A model generated the notes under the pieces. It searched no databases. It saw only the letters and a program-made list of their open reading frames with translations, and was not told the DNA's origin. From Orbilia blumenaviensis (Eukaryota; Ascomycota; Orbiliomycetes; Orbiliales; Orbiliaceae): 64,000 bases of DNA. The stretch spans positions 682,001 through 746,000 of the forward strand of contig JAVHNS010000017.1 of the NCBI GenBank assembly GCA_036872755.1. The letters are read 5' to 3'. Positions 21,771 through 34,511 of the stretch are shown piece by piece (within the stretch, counting starts at the first letter, position 1; each line of letters opens with the position of its first letter). The position numbers and the translations under genes were made by a program.

Positions 21771-22401
21771 CTACAAACTCTTATCCTTTAAAACCTCATA
21801 CATATTCCCGCCTCTTCCTTCTCCGCTCCCACCCCCAGGTACACCCGCCTGTCTCGCATTCTTTTCCAAAAACTTCTTCTCCGCATACCGTCCGGGGTCC
21901 TCATCACTCCCAATCTCAGGCTGCTTATCCACTATATTCGCCTGATCTCCAAACCCCTTATCCCTATCTTTATTATCCTCACTGCCGTCATAATCGCTTT
22001 TATTCATCTTCCCACTTCCCCCAGTCTCGTACTTCTCACCCTCGTCTCTATCCACGGCCCTAACAACACCAACATGCCCACCACCATCTTCACTCTCATG
22101 AACTCTTCTGAACCCAATTGTATCATCACCACGGTTTAAAGTAGTATTTTCCGCCATCACGGAGAGTATACCCGTAGGATTTCCTTTTGAGAAACTACCG
22201 TTTGAGCGGAGTGAGTCTGCGGCGAGTGAGTCTTGGAGGACGGCGCCGGAGTGTTCGAGTTTGGGGGATGTGGAGCGGTTGGCGGAGGTTTTGGTGCCTT
22301 TCGTGGGGTTGGTCTGGAAGAGATATTTGAGTATATATAGAAGTGGATGTTTTTTATCTATGCATAGAAGGGTGGGTTCATACTTTTTGATAGCTTGACA
22401 T
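21771..22401 (-). CDS. Small low-complexity conserved fungal protein
   Basis: Exons 22384-22401 (18 bases, MSSYQK) and 21771-22313 give 186 residues. The 70-base intron starts GTATGA and ends CTTCCAG, in phase 0. The open frame in exon 2 extends well upstream of the first internal ATG and encodes the conserved-looking LEHSGAVLQDSLAADSLRSN, which makes the spliced start credible. The protein is hydrophilic and Gly/Asp/Lys-rich, ending in a stretch that contains RYAEKKFLEKNARQAGVPGG. There is no membrane segment or catalytic motif. Similar small hydrophilic proteins are often stress- or spore-associated in fungi, but that is inference. Confidence 0.6.
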
Positions 22402-25400
22402 AAGTTATTGTTTAGAAACCAGGTGGTATTATCTTGTACACCTGGCTATTCAGTAATACACTTTGGAATTCGAAATAGTATTGTAGAATATAATATAATA
22501 TAGTATAAGAATTAATTTACGCCTAAAACAATCATCTTCGATTTCCTAGCGAAGCACGATTTTTTATACAGCCCTTCATAGATTATATCGTAATAACTAC
22601 CTTGCGTTGACGACACCCCGACGTCATGGCTCCTAGAGGCGTAGAAAAACTCTCGACGATTGACGAATCGACAGCCATAGATCTACGAAGCTGTTTGTTT
22701 TTTATTATATCCTATTAAATAAGTCCAAAGCCGGATGGGGTAATTCCGAGGTCCATATCAAATCTCTATCTCTCTCGCTATCCCCTATTCATCCACTAGA
22801 TTAATTATTTTGAGGCGATTCGAGAACATCCCCAAACGCTAGCCAGCCAGCCATCATATCAAAAAACAAAAGAAATTTAAGTCTAAATGTGCCACTTTAT
22901 CCCAATAAGAAGAAGAAAAAAGTATCAAGCCATGTGGACCCGATAATATCCCTTTCGAAAAAAAAAAAAAAAAAAAAAAAAAAAGGAGGAGGAGGATCCA
23001 ATAGCAAATAACATAAATCAAAACGTCAACGTTGCGTCTGGTCCGGATTCCAACAGGCAATTCATGCACGAAACCTCAACATGAGCTTAACATGACATGA
23101 TACCTACGCTACTTCCCCTCTCTTCTTGAAACGAAACGTATTAACTTACAGGACCAACAAGGACCTTAGCTTATAATATAACAGGCTTTTGAGTACTTAA
23201 TGACTTACGCCCCACGTTCTACGGCCGAACTCCGAGCATCACCGAACAAGCACACGGCATTTTTTTTATACCAAGCCGATTAAGGGCTTGGAAATAATAT
23301 CAAGTGATAATGAAAAAACAAGAACGCCTCAAAAAAGGGTTCTTGGGCAATATCGATAAAAGCACAGATTACGAGTATCTATCCCGATGCGGTGGGATAT
23401 TAAAATTAGAAATCCCATAAGAGGCGTCAGGGCGTGGGGGGTTCTATCAAGCAGACCGGTACGCACAGGCGACTCTCAACCGAGCTCGTTTCCATAGTCA
23501 TCACCTCGAAAGCAGACGGAGCAAAAAAAAAAAATAATACCAAAAAGGGCTGAAGCTGCAATAGCCGTTGTGTAGGCCCGCGTGCTCCATTATTCCGAGC
23601 GGGCGGGAGCTCAAGCGGCAACCTCGGTGCTGTCTGTCGCACCAGATGGGCGCTAACTGAAAGGCAAGACAAGGCAAAGCATGGCATGGCAAGCTCCCTG
23701 AGAGGGGAGCTCAAGCTTTTCGAGCTCCAATATATGTATGATATCTGACACCGTTATCTAAGGGTGTGAGATTCGTGTGATATATTCAATGGTGGATATG
23801 AGATTTCTCGGACATGGTTCGTTGTGACCTGGCGGAATATACTTGGTTGATTGATTACTCTTACTCTCACGCGCTGAAGGAAATGAAACTGGCGATGGAA
23901 TTTTTTTGTTTTTTCACGAATAAAAGATCGATCTTAGAAACGAATTCCTCTAGCATTTTTTTTTCAGCTTGGCGCATAAGAATCAATGGAGTTCCTGAGC
24001 TGAGAGTTCTCACTTTGCGACCGAGGAATTGCGACTCGTTGGGGCTATTGGGGGCATGAGCTCGCGGTCACAGGATTTTGATTCGCGACGTACGGTTACG
24101 ACCTATAACCAGCTTAAGATTTTGTACCTCATGCGTGATATCGTGCATAAACCGACTAAAAGAAAAACATCAAGGGCGGTCCGCAGTCCAACCAACAGAT
24201 TTTTTTAAATGCCTACGGTAAATTTTTATCTCTCTTCCGTTAAAACCCTTGAATCTCGGGTTCGAAAGGGGGTGGACAAGGCAGCCGGCAAGGAAAGCGA
24301 GGCAAGAAGGAATAATGAAAAAAAGACTCCTCTCGAACGGCCCGGATGGAGTTCCAGCTTTGTGAAAAAACGAGTGGCCTTTCTTCTCCGTTCATATACG
24401 TAGCACGAGAGCAAGCCGTTCTGAAGCGCCCCTTCGATCGGAGTTACGTACATCATGTATCGGCCCATCCCTAAAGGCAACGGATTATCTCGGGACGAAC
24501 TTCGCATCCTGTTTTTTTCCCATCTGACAAAAAAAAGAGGTCCAGCCAGAACCTCCAAACCCTCTTTCTTGGCAACATGGGCTTGCCCGCCGGGTGCGGG
24601 TTTTTTTGGACGTGCGAAACGTGTGAGACATTGCTTGTTCTGGTAATTGGGAAACATGGAAAGGAAAAAACCTTTTCGCCAAAATCTACGGATACGGTAA
24701 CGATATAGGCGGCGGACACCTCGGTTTGGGAAAGTGTCTCGGCCGCGGGGAGGTGTCTATCACGTATTTACGGAGTTAGCCTGGGGTTTGGGGGGTTTAA
24801 TTGGAAATCTATTAAGGATTCCCGGCGAGCCTCCATTTTTACCAACCGACACCTCGGGGTAAGCTGGTATATCTTAGGTAGGAGATAATGATAAGTTAAC
24901 TATCTTCCTGGTCCGCCCTATCGATGCAGTTTAAAGCGAAGAGCACCACCAGCACCAGTTTAACGTTAATGGCGGAATAACCGACATGTCACCGTCTCGT
25001 GCTTGTGATATCATCTGAAATGTTTGCCGAAAGGCACGTAGCATACGAATTTGGTGTTTTCTCTGGTTTTCGCGCATTCCATAATACGTAAGGTTGTATG
25101 TAGCATCGATGGTAGACTAGAGGTTTTGGAAAAAGGACACATGAGCATTACATGTTTTTCGTTCCGGGGTTTGGGGTGTTTTCTTTCCCTGCTGTGGCCT
25201 TGCTTATATTACTTTGCATAAGGAAAATGCGGAGATGTGATGGGTGGGAGAATATTACTTACGCATTTTGGAGTGATTCCGGATCATGAGAATCACCCCA
25301 TACGGGCATATCATATCATCAAACAGTTGTATCAGCCCAGCAGCAACTAAGCAACCAAGCGGGAGTCACTATGTAAGGCAAGACAGGGCAAGGTCTTCGG

Positions 25401-26366
25401 AATCTAGGTCGACGGAAGGAAGGAAGGAATGGTCAAGCAATCAGCCCGCCGCTTGGTATTGCCATCATATCCCTTAGGCGAGAATCAAGATCAGATCAGG
25501 CTTGTCGGGAAAACCAAGATTTCAGAGGCGTGTTTGACACGAACGACGTTATAGTGGTCTCACGATTTCCCCTCCTTTTTCTCGATTTCGAGGTTTTTTG
25601 AGATATTGGGAATGTCAGACATTGGCAATATTATAGGACTGGATATCGGCAAGGGCATCAATTATATAATCTCACCCCCAAACTTTAGCTTTCCGGAGCG
25701 AGAGGGGTTCCAATTGCCAATTGCCCAACGTCCGACAGAAATGTCATGTCTTGGAACATCTAGAAACTTTGCTTATTGCATTGGGCTGATGCAGGTCTTC
25801 CTTTCTGCTTTCACACACATACCTGCAGATCAGAGACATTTGGATTTGACACTTTGTTCGAGGGCATTCAAAGACATTGAATTGGATCCAAGTCAGGTCA
25901 TAAAACTAGCCAACGGCTTTTTTATCCTTCTTGATTGCTTCGGGGCAAGATTGCACAGCTCTGGCAGCTCCTGTCCCCCCGAAACATTTCGAATAGGAAT
26001 AACCGCACTTGTGATATTAACCCTCAAGGTCTCAATTGGAGCTAACATACGTGTGTAGGACATACTGGACCGTTCGGACGTCTCCCTTGATCAAACTTCA
26101 CTGCTGTCTTTTTTTTTTTTCTGGTGTTTTTTTTTTTTTTTTCGTTGCCTGTCTTAGGTTGCTTATTTTCCTAGGGGTGCTGGCTAGGCCGTATGGGTAC
26201 GACATCCCCGGGAAACAGTAGAAGCCAGAATCGGCCCATTCACACGAAACACGCATTGGGTGTGTGTAGCGGTGCATTTTTATTTTTCCATTTCGTTCGA
26301 TCCGGTCATACCGAGTCAAATTTGGGCAGGCCACTGGGGGCTGGTCTCGCATGCTGGCAACCAGAA

Positions 26367-26399
<33 letters not shown>

Positions 26400-28109
26400 T
26401 TTGGGGAAATGTGTTATACATATATCATCAATTGGGTTCCTCACCGTGATTACGGGAAATCTTTCTAAATGAACACTTATTTTATTTCATTTTCCGACTC
26501 CGCTACTCTTTGATATATAATAAAAAAGAGGGACTAAGACTTGTCAAGACGACAGTTGGATCCTTTTTTCCAATAGCCTTCTATTTTTCTCAAAAAGACA
26601 AGAAATGATACTGGCCAGAAGATTCGGATCGAAGATTTCGGCCTTTCCCTCTCAATAGTTAAAACAGACCAAGAAAAGCCAACAGACACGATACTCGGGG
26701 TTCCGGTTCTATTTGTATAATTTTTATTATATATACACGCATAGACGCCGCCTCGCCACACGCCCACTCCGACATCATAATTATATATCCTTACGGAGCA
26801 GTATTTATATATATCTCACTCCACGAAAATTTATAGGGAAAACTAAGTTGCAAAAAAAGAATATAATCCCTGAAAAGAAAAGCAAGAAAATAAGAAGAAT
26901 CCTACAATAGAGGAAGCTCTCCGAACAGGAAATTGCAGATTAGATCTAAAGAGATAAGAGAAGAAAAAAAGAGATCTAGTGCCAAATCCACATAAACGTG
27001 CAGCAAACAGCGGGCAAGCACAGGCGACAGTACAGATTTTTTTCTCTTCTCGTCTCTTTCTGTTTCCCATTATCTAACCCTTGGGAAAAGGAAAAAGTGG
27101 ATACTATCGGCGCAAGCCAACCGGACTATTATCACGCACGCACACCCTCACGCAAGAAAAAACCGACGGAAGGGCCACAAACGACCGGGGTGGTGGGACG
27201 TTAATTAGTAGCACTGCATTTTTAATAGCAGAGAAGAAAAGAAAAAAGAGAGTTTTTTTTGTGGTAACTAATAGTGTTATTATATGGGTATCGGTTCGAC
27301 GCCTGGAGTCCGCCGTTCGGAGTATCTGCGATTGTGCCAGTTAAATACCTCATACGACCATTAAATTTGCAAAGAAGCCAACAATTAAGAGCCAGCCAGC
27401 CAGCACATCGTATAATTAGATTTTGGTTCCCAAAGATCGGTATAATATAATATCCATCCCACTGATCACAAAAAGGAAGCGTGGTTCTTCGACTTTTGAG
27501 TACCCACCTCTGCATAGTTTCTACCAGGTATGTTACTCACTTTACTTACTTGCGTGCCGTTACATATTGCCTGCCTGCCTGCGAGCAATCGCTTTGCTTA
27601 GCTGTTTGCTTTGCTTTGCTTTGTTTTGCTTTGCTTTGCTTTGCTCTCCTTTGGCTTTGCTTGCACCGGGTATACCGGTATCCAAGCCTCTACCTATCCA
27701 TCCCGAACTGGATCTCCTTGTCATAGGCTAGGAATAGACAAAAAAAAAAAAAAAAGAGGGTACCTGATTGTTACTATTCGAGCAAAGTTACCTATCTCTA
27801 TATCGGTCGGATATAATAATAAAAGCAAGCGAGTGTTTTTTTTTTTTTTTTTTTTCTTCTCTAACTGATTGAGGTTGTTAAAATAGCAGCAGACTTTCCG
27901 TTTTCGACAGCATAATTGCCTGACAACACATAATTTGCTTGGGCGTCAAATTGCAACACTCGCAAACTAAGAGAACATCATATCATCCACCAGGTGTTAT
28001 AATCATTTAGACTTCATCTCATCTGAAGTTAAACTTACTAGCTTAGCTGAGGCATATATCTATATTGCTTCCTTCTTACCAGCTGGTCTTACCCTTTTTT
28101 TCGCAGCCA
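22402..28109. other. Large gene-free stretch with homopolymer runs
   Basis: 5.7 kb without a convincing gene. It contains A runs at 22958-22984 (27 A) and 26368-26397 (30 A), T-rich tracts at 26109-26142 and 27837-27855, and a CTTTG-type microsatellite at about 27600-27650. The last kilobase is probably the leader of the Gln/His-rich gene. A pyrimidine tract and CAG at about 28090-28106, four bases before its ATG, look like the 3' end of a leader intron. Open frames here (for example about 25606-26058) lack supporting features. Confidence 0.5.
27592..27656. repeat. CTTTG-type microsatellite
   Basis: Imperfect repeats of GCTTT/CTTTG run through this pyrimidine-rich stretch in the presumed leader region of the gene at 28110. 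It is visible directly and has no coding potential. Confidence 0.7.
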
Positions 28110-29888
28110 ATGTCTGCAAATAAGACCCTCAAGCTGCTCAACAGCATCACTTCCACCACATCTGCCTCCCACCGACGACGAAGAAGCTCAGCGGCTGTCA
28201 CAGCTGCCGCCTCAACCTTCGCTCCGATGTTCCAGTCAACCGTGCCACCGAATTTCTTCCCTCACTGCAATCAGCAGCAGCAGCCTAACCAGTCTCAGCC
28301 TACTAACCAGCAGCAGCAGCAGCAGCATGGCCATCATCATCATCACCATCATGTTCATCACGGACATCATCATCCTCATGGTGGTGTGAATGCTAGCGCC
28401 AATGTCACTGGTTATCAGCAGTTCCTCCCGGTGTTTGTCACGCCTACAACACCGGCGTCATCCGACCTCCATACATCATATCACGGCACCAACGTCACTT
28501 CCCCACCGCCCTATTACTTCCACACCCCACCAATTAGTAGCAACGGTGGAGCAGGGGGTGCAGCCATTGTCGGAAATGGGAAAAATCTGAATCTGAATCA
28601 GCAGCAGCAGGCACAGCAACAGCAACAGCCCCAAGGCCAGATCCAACAGCAGCAGCTGTTCCATCCCGGAACTCAGGCGGGCGCTCATGGTGTCAATCAC
28701 AGCCTGCATCACACGAGAGCAAACTCTTTGCATCAGGATCTCTTAAATAAGAAGCACGCATCCCGTCCTTCTATTTCTCAGTTCTCCGTTGCAAATTCCT
28801 CTCATTTCCAGTTTGCCTTCGAAGCTCAACCTCCTTCTGCTCACGAGTCCGTTCATCACAGTCCTGTTCAAACATCGACAAACAGTAATATCAACAACAC
28901 TACTGCTGTTGCACCTAGGACGACCAGTTCCAAACGTTCTGCTCACTCTCGACAGTCTTCCCTGAATCAGGTTCAGACCGTTGCTCAACCTCAACAGCAG
29001 CAGCAGAGACAGCAGCAACAGCAGCCGGTGGTTGATAATTCAGGTTTTTCGTTCTTGTGCTTGAATCCCGAACCCGTTCAGACAACAACTGCTCCCCAGC
29101 CCGTCGTTCAGAATCAACTACCTACCCCCACCCAAGGTTTCCTCCCCGGTGGATTTTTTTCTTTGACACCAGAGGATTCATATCCTCCACTTTGCACAAC
29201 ATTCGCTCAGCCCGCAACCACTCCTCGTGAAAACAACCTTAATTCTTACTTTTCAATCATGCCTGTCAACCCTGTCGTTCAGCAGGTTGCCCCTCGCAAT
29301 GGATATTCCACTGGATATCACCGACCTACCTATCAGCGTCTCACCAAACATGCAATTTCTGCTGTTGACTCCAAAGATTCGCGTGAATTCCGCTGGAATC
29401 GTGTCCTTCGCTATGTTCACGATATCTCAGCCCCCCACGGAGCCAAATTCCCTCCATCGGAAGCTTGGATCCTCCAGCAACGCCAAAGAGTCCTTCTAAC
29501 TCCTCGCCACGGCAGCAAAGGTGATGCTCACAGCCTCTGGGATGGTGGTTCGCTCGGCACCAACGGCGTGGACGATTTCATTTGGGACGACGATATCCAA
29601 AACGGAAAACGTTTCACAATTCCACCAAAGAGTCAACAGGGCGAAGACGCACCTTGCGAGGAGGACAACATGGTTTTCACGCTTGAACCGTCAAAGGCTG
29701 ATTTCGACCTCGCTTTTGGTTACGAAGTCGACGACACCAACTTCTGCCCGCCAGCTAAGCGTACTAAGAGCAACGAGAGCCAAAAGGCGGCCAGGAGGGG
29801 CTTGCATGAATATCTTGCCGCTCTCAAGTCGTTCGAGCTTTCTCACGTTCAGGATATGAAGCGCGAGGCACCACTCACCATGGCTTAA
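28110..29888 (+). CDS. Gln/His-rich low-complexity protein, possible regulator
   Basis: The frame is open from 28065, but the first ATG is at 28110. It sits just after a pyrimidine tract and CAG that look like a leader-intron acceptor, so I start there: 592 residues. A basic patch (HRRRRSS, about 21-27) could be a nuclear signal. Poly-Gln blocks (about 55-72, 165-190, 285-300) and a His-rich block (73-90) dominate the N-terminal two thirds. The last 190 residues are ordered (SREFRWNRVLRYVHDISAP, then VDDFIWDDDIQ) and end with a helical segment. Poly-Gln/His tracts are common in fungal transcriptional regulators and condensate-forming proteins. No DNA-binding domain is visible, so the role is inferred only. 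Confidence 0.75.
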   Translation: MSANKTLKLLNSITSTTSASHRRRRSSAAVTAAASTFAPMFQSTVPPNFFPHCNQQQQPNQSQPTNQQQQQQHGHHHHHHHVHHGHHHPHGGVNASANVTGYQQFLPVFVTPTTPASSDLHTSYHGTNVTSPPPYYFHTPPISSNGGAGGAAIVGNGKNLNLNQQQQAQQQQQPQGQIQQQQLFHPGTQAGAHGVNHSLHHTRANSLHQDLLNKKHASRPSISQFSVANSSHFQFAFEAQPPSAHESVHHSPVQTSTNSNINNTTAVAPRTTSSKRSAHSRQSSLNQVQTVAQPQQQQQRQQQQQPVVDNSGFSFLCLNPEPVQTTTAPQPVVQNQLPTPTQGFLPGGFFSLTPEDSYPPLCTTFAQPATTPRENNLNSYFSIMPVNPVVQQVAPRNGYSTGYHRPTYQRLTKHAISAVDSKDSREFRWNRVLRYVHDISAPHGAKFPPSEAWILQQRQRVLLTPRHGSKGDAHSLWDGGSLGTNGVDDFIWDDDIQNGKRFTIPPKSQQGEDAPCEEDNMVFTLEPSKADFDLAFGYEVDDTNFCPPAKRTKSNESQKAARRGLHEYLAALKSFELSHVQDMKREAPLTMA

Positions 29889-32528
29889 TATCTGCAGCCA
29901 TATATCCCTCTTCTTTTTCAAATAAGAGATAAAAATAATGTCTTTTTTCTGTACAGCCTTAATGATCAAGGATTCCCTTTCTGGTTTTGCTCATGAGGGG
30001 TTTGGTTTCTTGATTTCCGTTATCGTCGTTCTGGTTCGATCAATCTCCCTTCTTATATCTTTTTGACTATTCGTTCCGTACCAGTTCCTGCCGTTTATTA
30101 GCGTGGGATTTACCTTGTGCTTTTTTCTTCAATCCAGACCGATTATACTTTTCCTTTTGTTTTTCTTTTTGTCTTCAACATGCACGGCCGGCGTTATTCT
30201 ACAATGGGGGTTTCTATAGGGGATTTGGAATGCTTTTGCTTCTCTCTGCTCTTACTGTTCTTGCTTTTTTCATATCTGCATTTTGCTCGTACACGAACAT
30301 ACCCTATAGATCATCCATTTCCCCGTTCCAGTTTCTCAAGGCGGACCCCCTTGTTTTTGTCTTTTTCGACTATTCTTTTGCGCTAGTATCTCCGTTTTTC
30401 CAAACTCCTCTGTCTCCTTTTTCTTGTTTATCTTTACGACCTCCCTTTTTGCACTTGCATAACGTAGGTTTTTGCAAATTTGGTTGTTTTATTCTTTTTG
30501 TTAAGTTATCAAGATCGAGAAAGATACCCCCCCTCCTCTTCATTTCTTTTCGTTCGTTCCTACTAGCCTTTTTCCTTAGTCTCTTTCCTTGGATTACATC
30601 GATTTCTCTACCTTCATTAAACTTAAAGAGACGGGATATATCTATACACTTTATTTTTTCCTTTTTATACAACAGTACTATCCATTCAAATACTTATATT
30701 AGTAGTACCAATTATTTCCTTTCTTGACTGTCTTTCCCTTTTTTACCTGTTCTTTTCAGAGAACAACTGGGCCTTTTTTTTATAGAATATATTTGATTCG
30801 GAATCTGTAGAATTTTATTTTTATTTATTTATTTTTTTCTCCCATATTTCTGTTAGGTTTCCCCGGGATGCAGGTTCGGGGGCCCGCGGGAACAGGTCTG
30901 CTTAGATCTAGGGAAACCTAAAGGCGGCCGGGACGCTGTATACAGCTGTAGATATTTACGAAATTCGAAGTTATGAGTAATTGTCGTTACCAAAAAAATT
31001 TAGGACCTGCTAAGACACCTTTTTGGCAAGGGTTTTAACAGGCAACGTTTGATATATCACAAAATTTCAGGCACGAAAAAAATCCTTTATCCTCAAAATT
31101 ATAGCAAAAGAAGGCTTATCGTTATCATGCCCCAGGGATTACGTGCATGCGTATCACTTAGAAAAAGTAAAAAAATTTAAAGGACGAAGGGCTGAGGCTC
31201 TGCGATAAAACCTCAGGTGTTCAAATTTCACGGTTAGCATATAAATTTTTCGTTGCGGTGTGTTCGGTGGCAAAAGTAGCTGGTAGCAGATGATCCCACC
31301 CTCTTTTTTTTTTTTGCGCATCGCATCGCATACAGCGATATCGCTAGATTTTTTTTTTCCATTTCCCTTTTTTATTTTTTATTATTCGGTTCCTGCATTC
31401 AAAGGGGCCGTGTGCATAGCCTGTGCAGCTGTGCTTTTGGTTGGGTGGCGGGCGGCAGAAAAGGCTGCTAGCTAGCTATTCCAGCTGCAAGGCACATTTT
31501 CCTGAATCGAAGGACAGGCAAGGGAGAAGGGTACCTGTTGGTATCACGCCTGCTTTGATAGCTGAACACTCAGGTAAATAATGAGAGGAAAGTTATATTT
31601 ATCTGGTAGATGACTATCTTCTCGAAGACAAAAGCTACATATATGAGCCGTGGGATTGGTACAGTATACTTACACCCACTCATCAAACGATGACGGCATC
31701 GACCGTTTGCGCCTGGCGCGAGGAGTGGTCGGCCGGAGAGGTGTTGTGGTACCGTCACATGTTGTATTTTCTAGCGTAGCTTTGTTTGGGTTGTGTCGAA
31801 GAGACCTCGAACGAACGGATCCTTCTCACGCAAGCTTAAGGAGGGGAAAGCGTGCTTTGGGGGTTAGTTTTGTTCCATGTGACATATATACCAAGTGGAA
31901 GTTATTCTGGAGCAAAAGGACTTTGTGTATATATGCACCTTACCTTATTTTGGGGGGCTCCTGGATTTTCAAACTGGGATGCGCTGGCTTGCTCAAAGAC
32001 CGCAATATTGGACTTGGGTTATTTCCTAAACATGTTTTGATTGGGTTTGTAGTATTATTCTGGTAATATAACCGCAAGGTAGATACCTACCTAGGTAGTT
32101 TATAGATAATCTAATAAAAGCTACAAAGCCTTCCCAGCATAATGAACTTCAAACAAAAACCCAGCTGGCCGGAGGAGCCCTAGTATGTTACCGTGGAACG
32201 ACCAAAACTTCAAGTTATCAAATTATACAAAACGATTTAATTTGTTAAACTTAAACCTATAATCTACGCAGTTTGGACTATCACAATTATTAAACCGTGA
32301 CCGCTCAGGCTCTAAACCGCTCCATGATAATGATGATAACACACCATTTGTACGCAATAACTAACCGGTTTGTTGAAGGTTAAACGAAGGTCTATTGGGA
32401 GTAACTACTAAGTGTTAAGCCGAAAGGCTGTCCGCGTTATCTATACCTGAACTGATCTCCAATATATGCCTGACACTAAGTACATGTCCATATCCCTAAC
32501 ATTTCAACAGAACAGTGGTTGCTAGAGT
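29889..32528. other. Intergenic; T-rich 3' flank then AT-rich DNA
   Basis: 29889-30860 is strongly T/C-rich and probably the 3' untranslated and downstream region of the Gln/His-rich gene. Its long open frames are products of base composition. 30860-32528 shows short T runs and no convincing gene on either strand. Confidence 0.5.
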
Positions 32529-34511
32529 CTAACCGTCTTGATTCATTCTAAAAACAACTTCAGTGGCACCTTGAGCCAGACCACCCCCCAAGCCTAAACC
32601 TGAAGATAGGGTAGTTTGGGTGGGAGTGTGGATTAAACTGCCTTTGTATTGTTGGAGGCCCAACCCGCCATTGTAGGGCCCACAGCATGCATCAACAATC
32701 AGAGGGTTCTGGTCAATGGGACCAAGTGAGATAAAGGCATGGCAGGTGAATCGGCTGCGGCTTGTATTGTTATCGCCGCACCGAATCTGGCTATCATGTT
32801 GGCGATCCTGATAGAAGGGATTGTTGCACATCCCTTCGCCAACCAGCCATGTGGGCTTAATCCAGCCAAACGGTCTCATAGAAACAAACTTCGCATTATG
32901 AGTATCGGGGTTGAGTCCGAGGCATGCCAGCATTATGGCAGCCTGATCAAAGCAGTTAACGGGCTTCTGCTGCCCGATATGACCCAGATGTTGTATAAGG
33001 TTGAAGCGGTCATTAAAATAATAATGTGGTTGGCCTTGCTGTGAATCGTGGACAAACGAAGGTTCCGAATGAATCAAATGGATACAGTGATCGATCCACG
33101 AAACTAATGGTAATCGTGCAGTCGCCACGAATCTCCGAAGCAGTCGCACATCAACAAACCCCTTGTAGTATTCAGGCAGCTTGTTGGCTATCGCATACAG
33201 CTCAAGACGCGTCGAGTTGAGCGTTATCCGTTGCCCTGTTGCCATTAGGCCGAGCCGCCAGCTGATGCTCCCGGCAACGGCCCAGGGCCTGCCAGGCTCC
33301 CGCCATGGCGGTCTCACGGTTACACTAACATCATATATTCTTGCGGTATCAATGAGGATTATATCGGATGCGGCCAATATGGGACATGCGTCATTGCCGG
33401 CTTCGAGGACGAGGGGTATGCCGAGGACATGAGGAGGGAGCCTCACGCGTACGATGATTTTTGGAAGAGATGTCTGCGCGACGTCTATAGCAATAGGGAA
33501 GTATGAGCCCGCAAAGTGAACATCGCTGTCATCTTCCCACCGTAGGACGTTGTTCAAGTTCCATATCTCGAGACCCTCTGGTGGGATTCTGATTTCATCG
33601 AAGCTGGTGCTGCGGACCACAGCCCTGGGGGAGGCATACAGAGCCTTAATCGATATAACCTACAGTCCCAAGGGCTTTATTCTGGTATCTTCACGGTACC
33701 CAACATCCAAATACCATATAAGGTCTGAAATTAAAGCGTTAGCATAAAGAACACTACTTAGAATGGCCATGTCAATATTAGCAACAGACCTTCGTGCCTT
33801 CTATCACTCGTTTGGTCAGGGTCAATCGGGCCCGGATTCGGGTGTGTGGTTTGGAGGGGAAAGAAAGGGCAGTTGAAAAGTGGGTTCCCTTGCGTCGTGG
33901 CAGAGACTTGCAGCTCGCCTCTTTCTACGGGTGTCGGATGCGTAAAGCAGATATGAATACCAGGCTTGTGATTATCTCTAACGTTGGGAAGCCTGACTCT
34001 GTACGTCACCTTGCCTCTAACATCACTTGTACCTACAAAGCATTATTAGCATCAAAAGCCGGCTGAGAATTGGCTACAGCTCTCCTCACCTTGGCTTAAT
34101 CGAAACTGCACATCCTTTGAAGCTCTGATGAGAATTTCAGGTAGGCTCTCCAACCGCCCCTCGATAGCCCTGCAGCCGATTAATTCTAATTCACAATCGA
34201 GGTTATTTCGAATGATGATAGTGTAGAAGCTCGACATTGCGATATCTGCGAGGCTATCACGCAAGCCATGCGTCTTATGAGTTAGCACAGTCAGTGTAAC
34301 AGCCTAAGACGGAAAAGAGGAGTGCTGAAATATCAGGCTCAGAATATACATCGATGGGGGCAATTTAACGCAACTAGGTACCGCGAGATGAGCAATACTT
34401 TGGGGTGAAAGGAATCAACTGGATACACCGACGATAGGGAAGGCCCTGAGAACATACCTGCGGAACCCGAGAGGAATATACTAATATCGCAATGAGTAAA
34501 TATGTGAGCAT
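32529..34511 (-). CDS. Secreted two-part protein with a transglutaminase-like Cys-His-Asp arrangement
   Basis: Five minus-strand exons: 34458-34511, 34090-34303, 33790-34032, 33700-33724 and 32529-33624. They join in frame to 543 residues. Exon 1 encodes a signal peptide (MLTYLLIAILVYSSRVPQ). Residues about 35-150 look like a small beta-sandwich (SSFYTIIIRNN, KVTYRVRL, GIHICFTHPTP), with weak resemblance to actinoporin/aegerolysin-type folds. The C-terminal part has C403 (VNCFDQAAIML), H474 (RFTCHAFISL) and D490 (PLIVDACCG). Their order and spacing fit the papain/transglutaminase-like core. Introns are 154, 57, 65 and 75 bases; the last donor (GTACCG) is non-consensus. Enzyme activity is an inference; the family is not recognised. 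Confidence 0.6.

Noticed and set aside
25606..26058. 150-codon open frame on the plus strand
   Set aside because: It lies in a homopolymer-rich gap, starts at a non-ATG codon, shows no motif and no exon continuation; probably chance.
30117..30727. Overlapping T-rich open frames (up to 165 codons)
   Set aside because: They come from a pyrimidine-rich 3' flank; translations are Phe/Leu/Ser-rich without domain structure.
31650..32066. 138-codon open frame, plus strand
   Set aside because: No recognisable motif, non-ATG start and no splice context.
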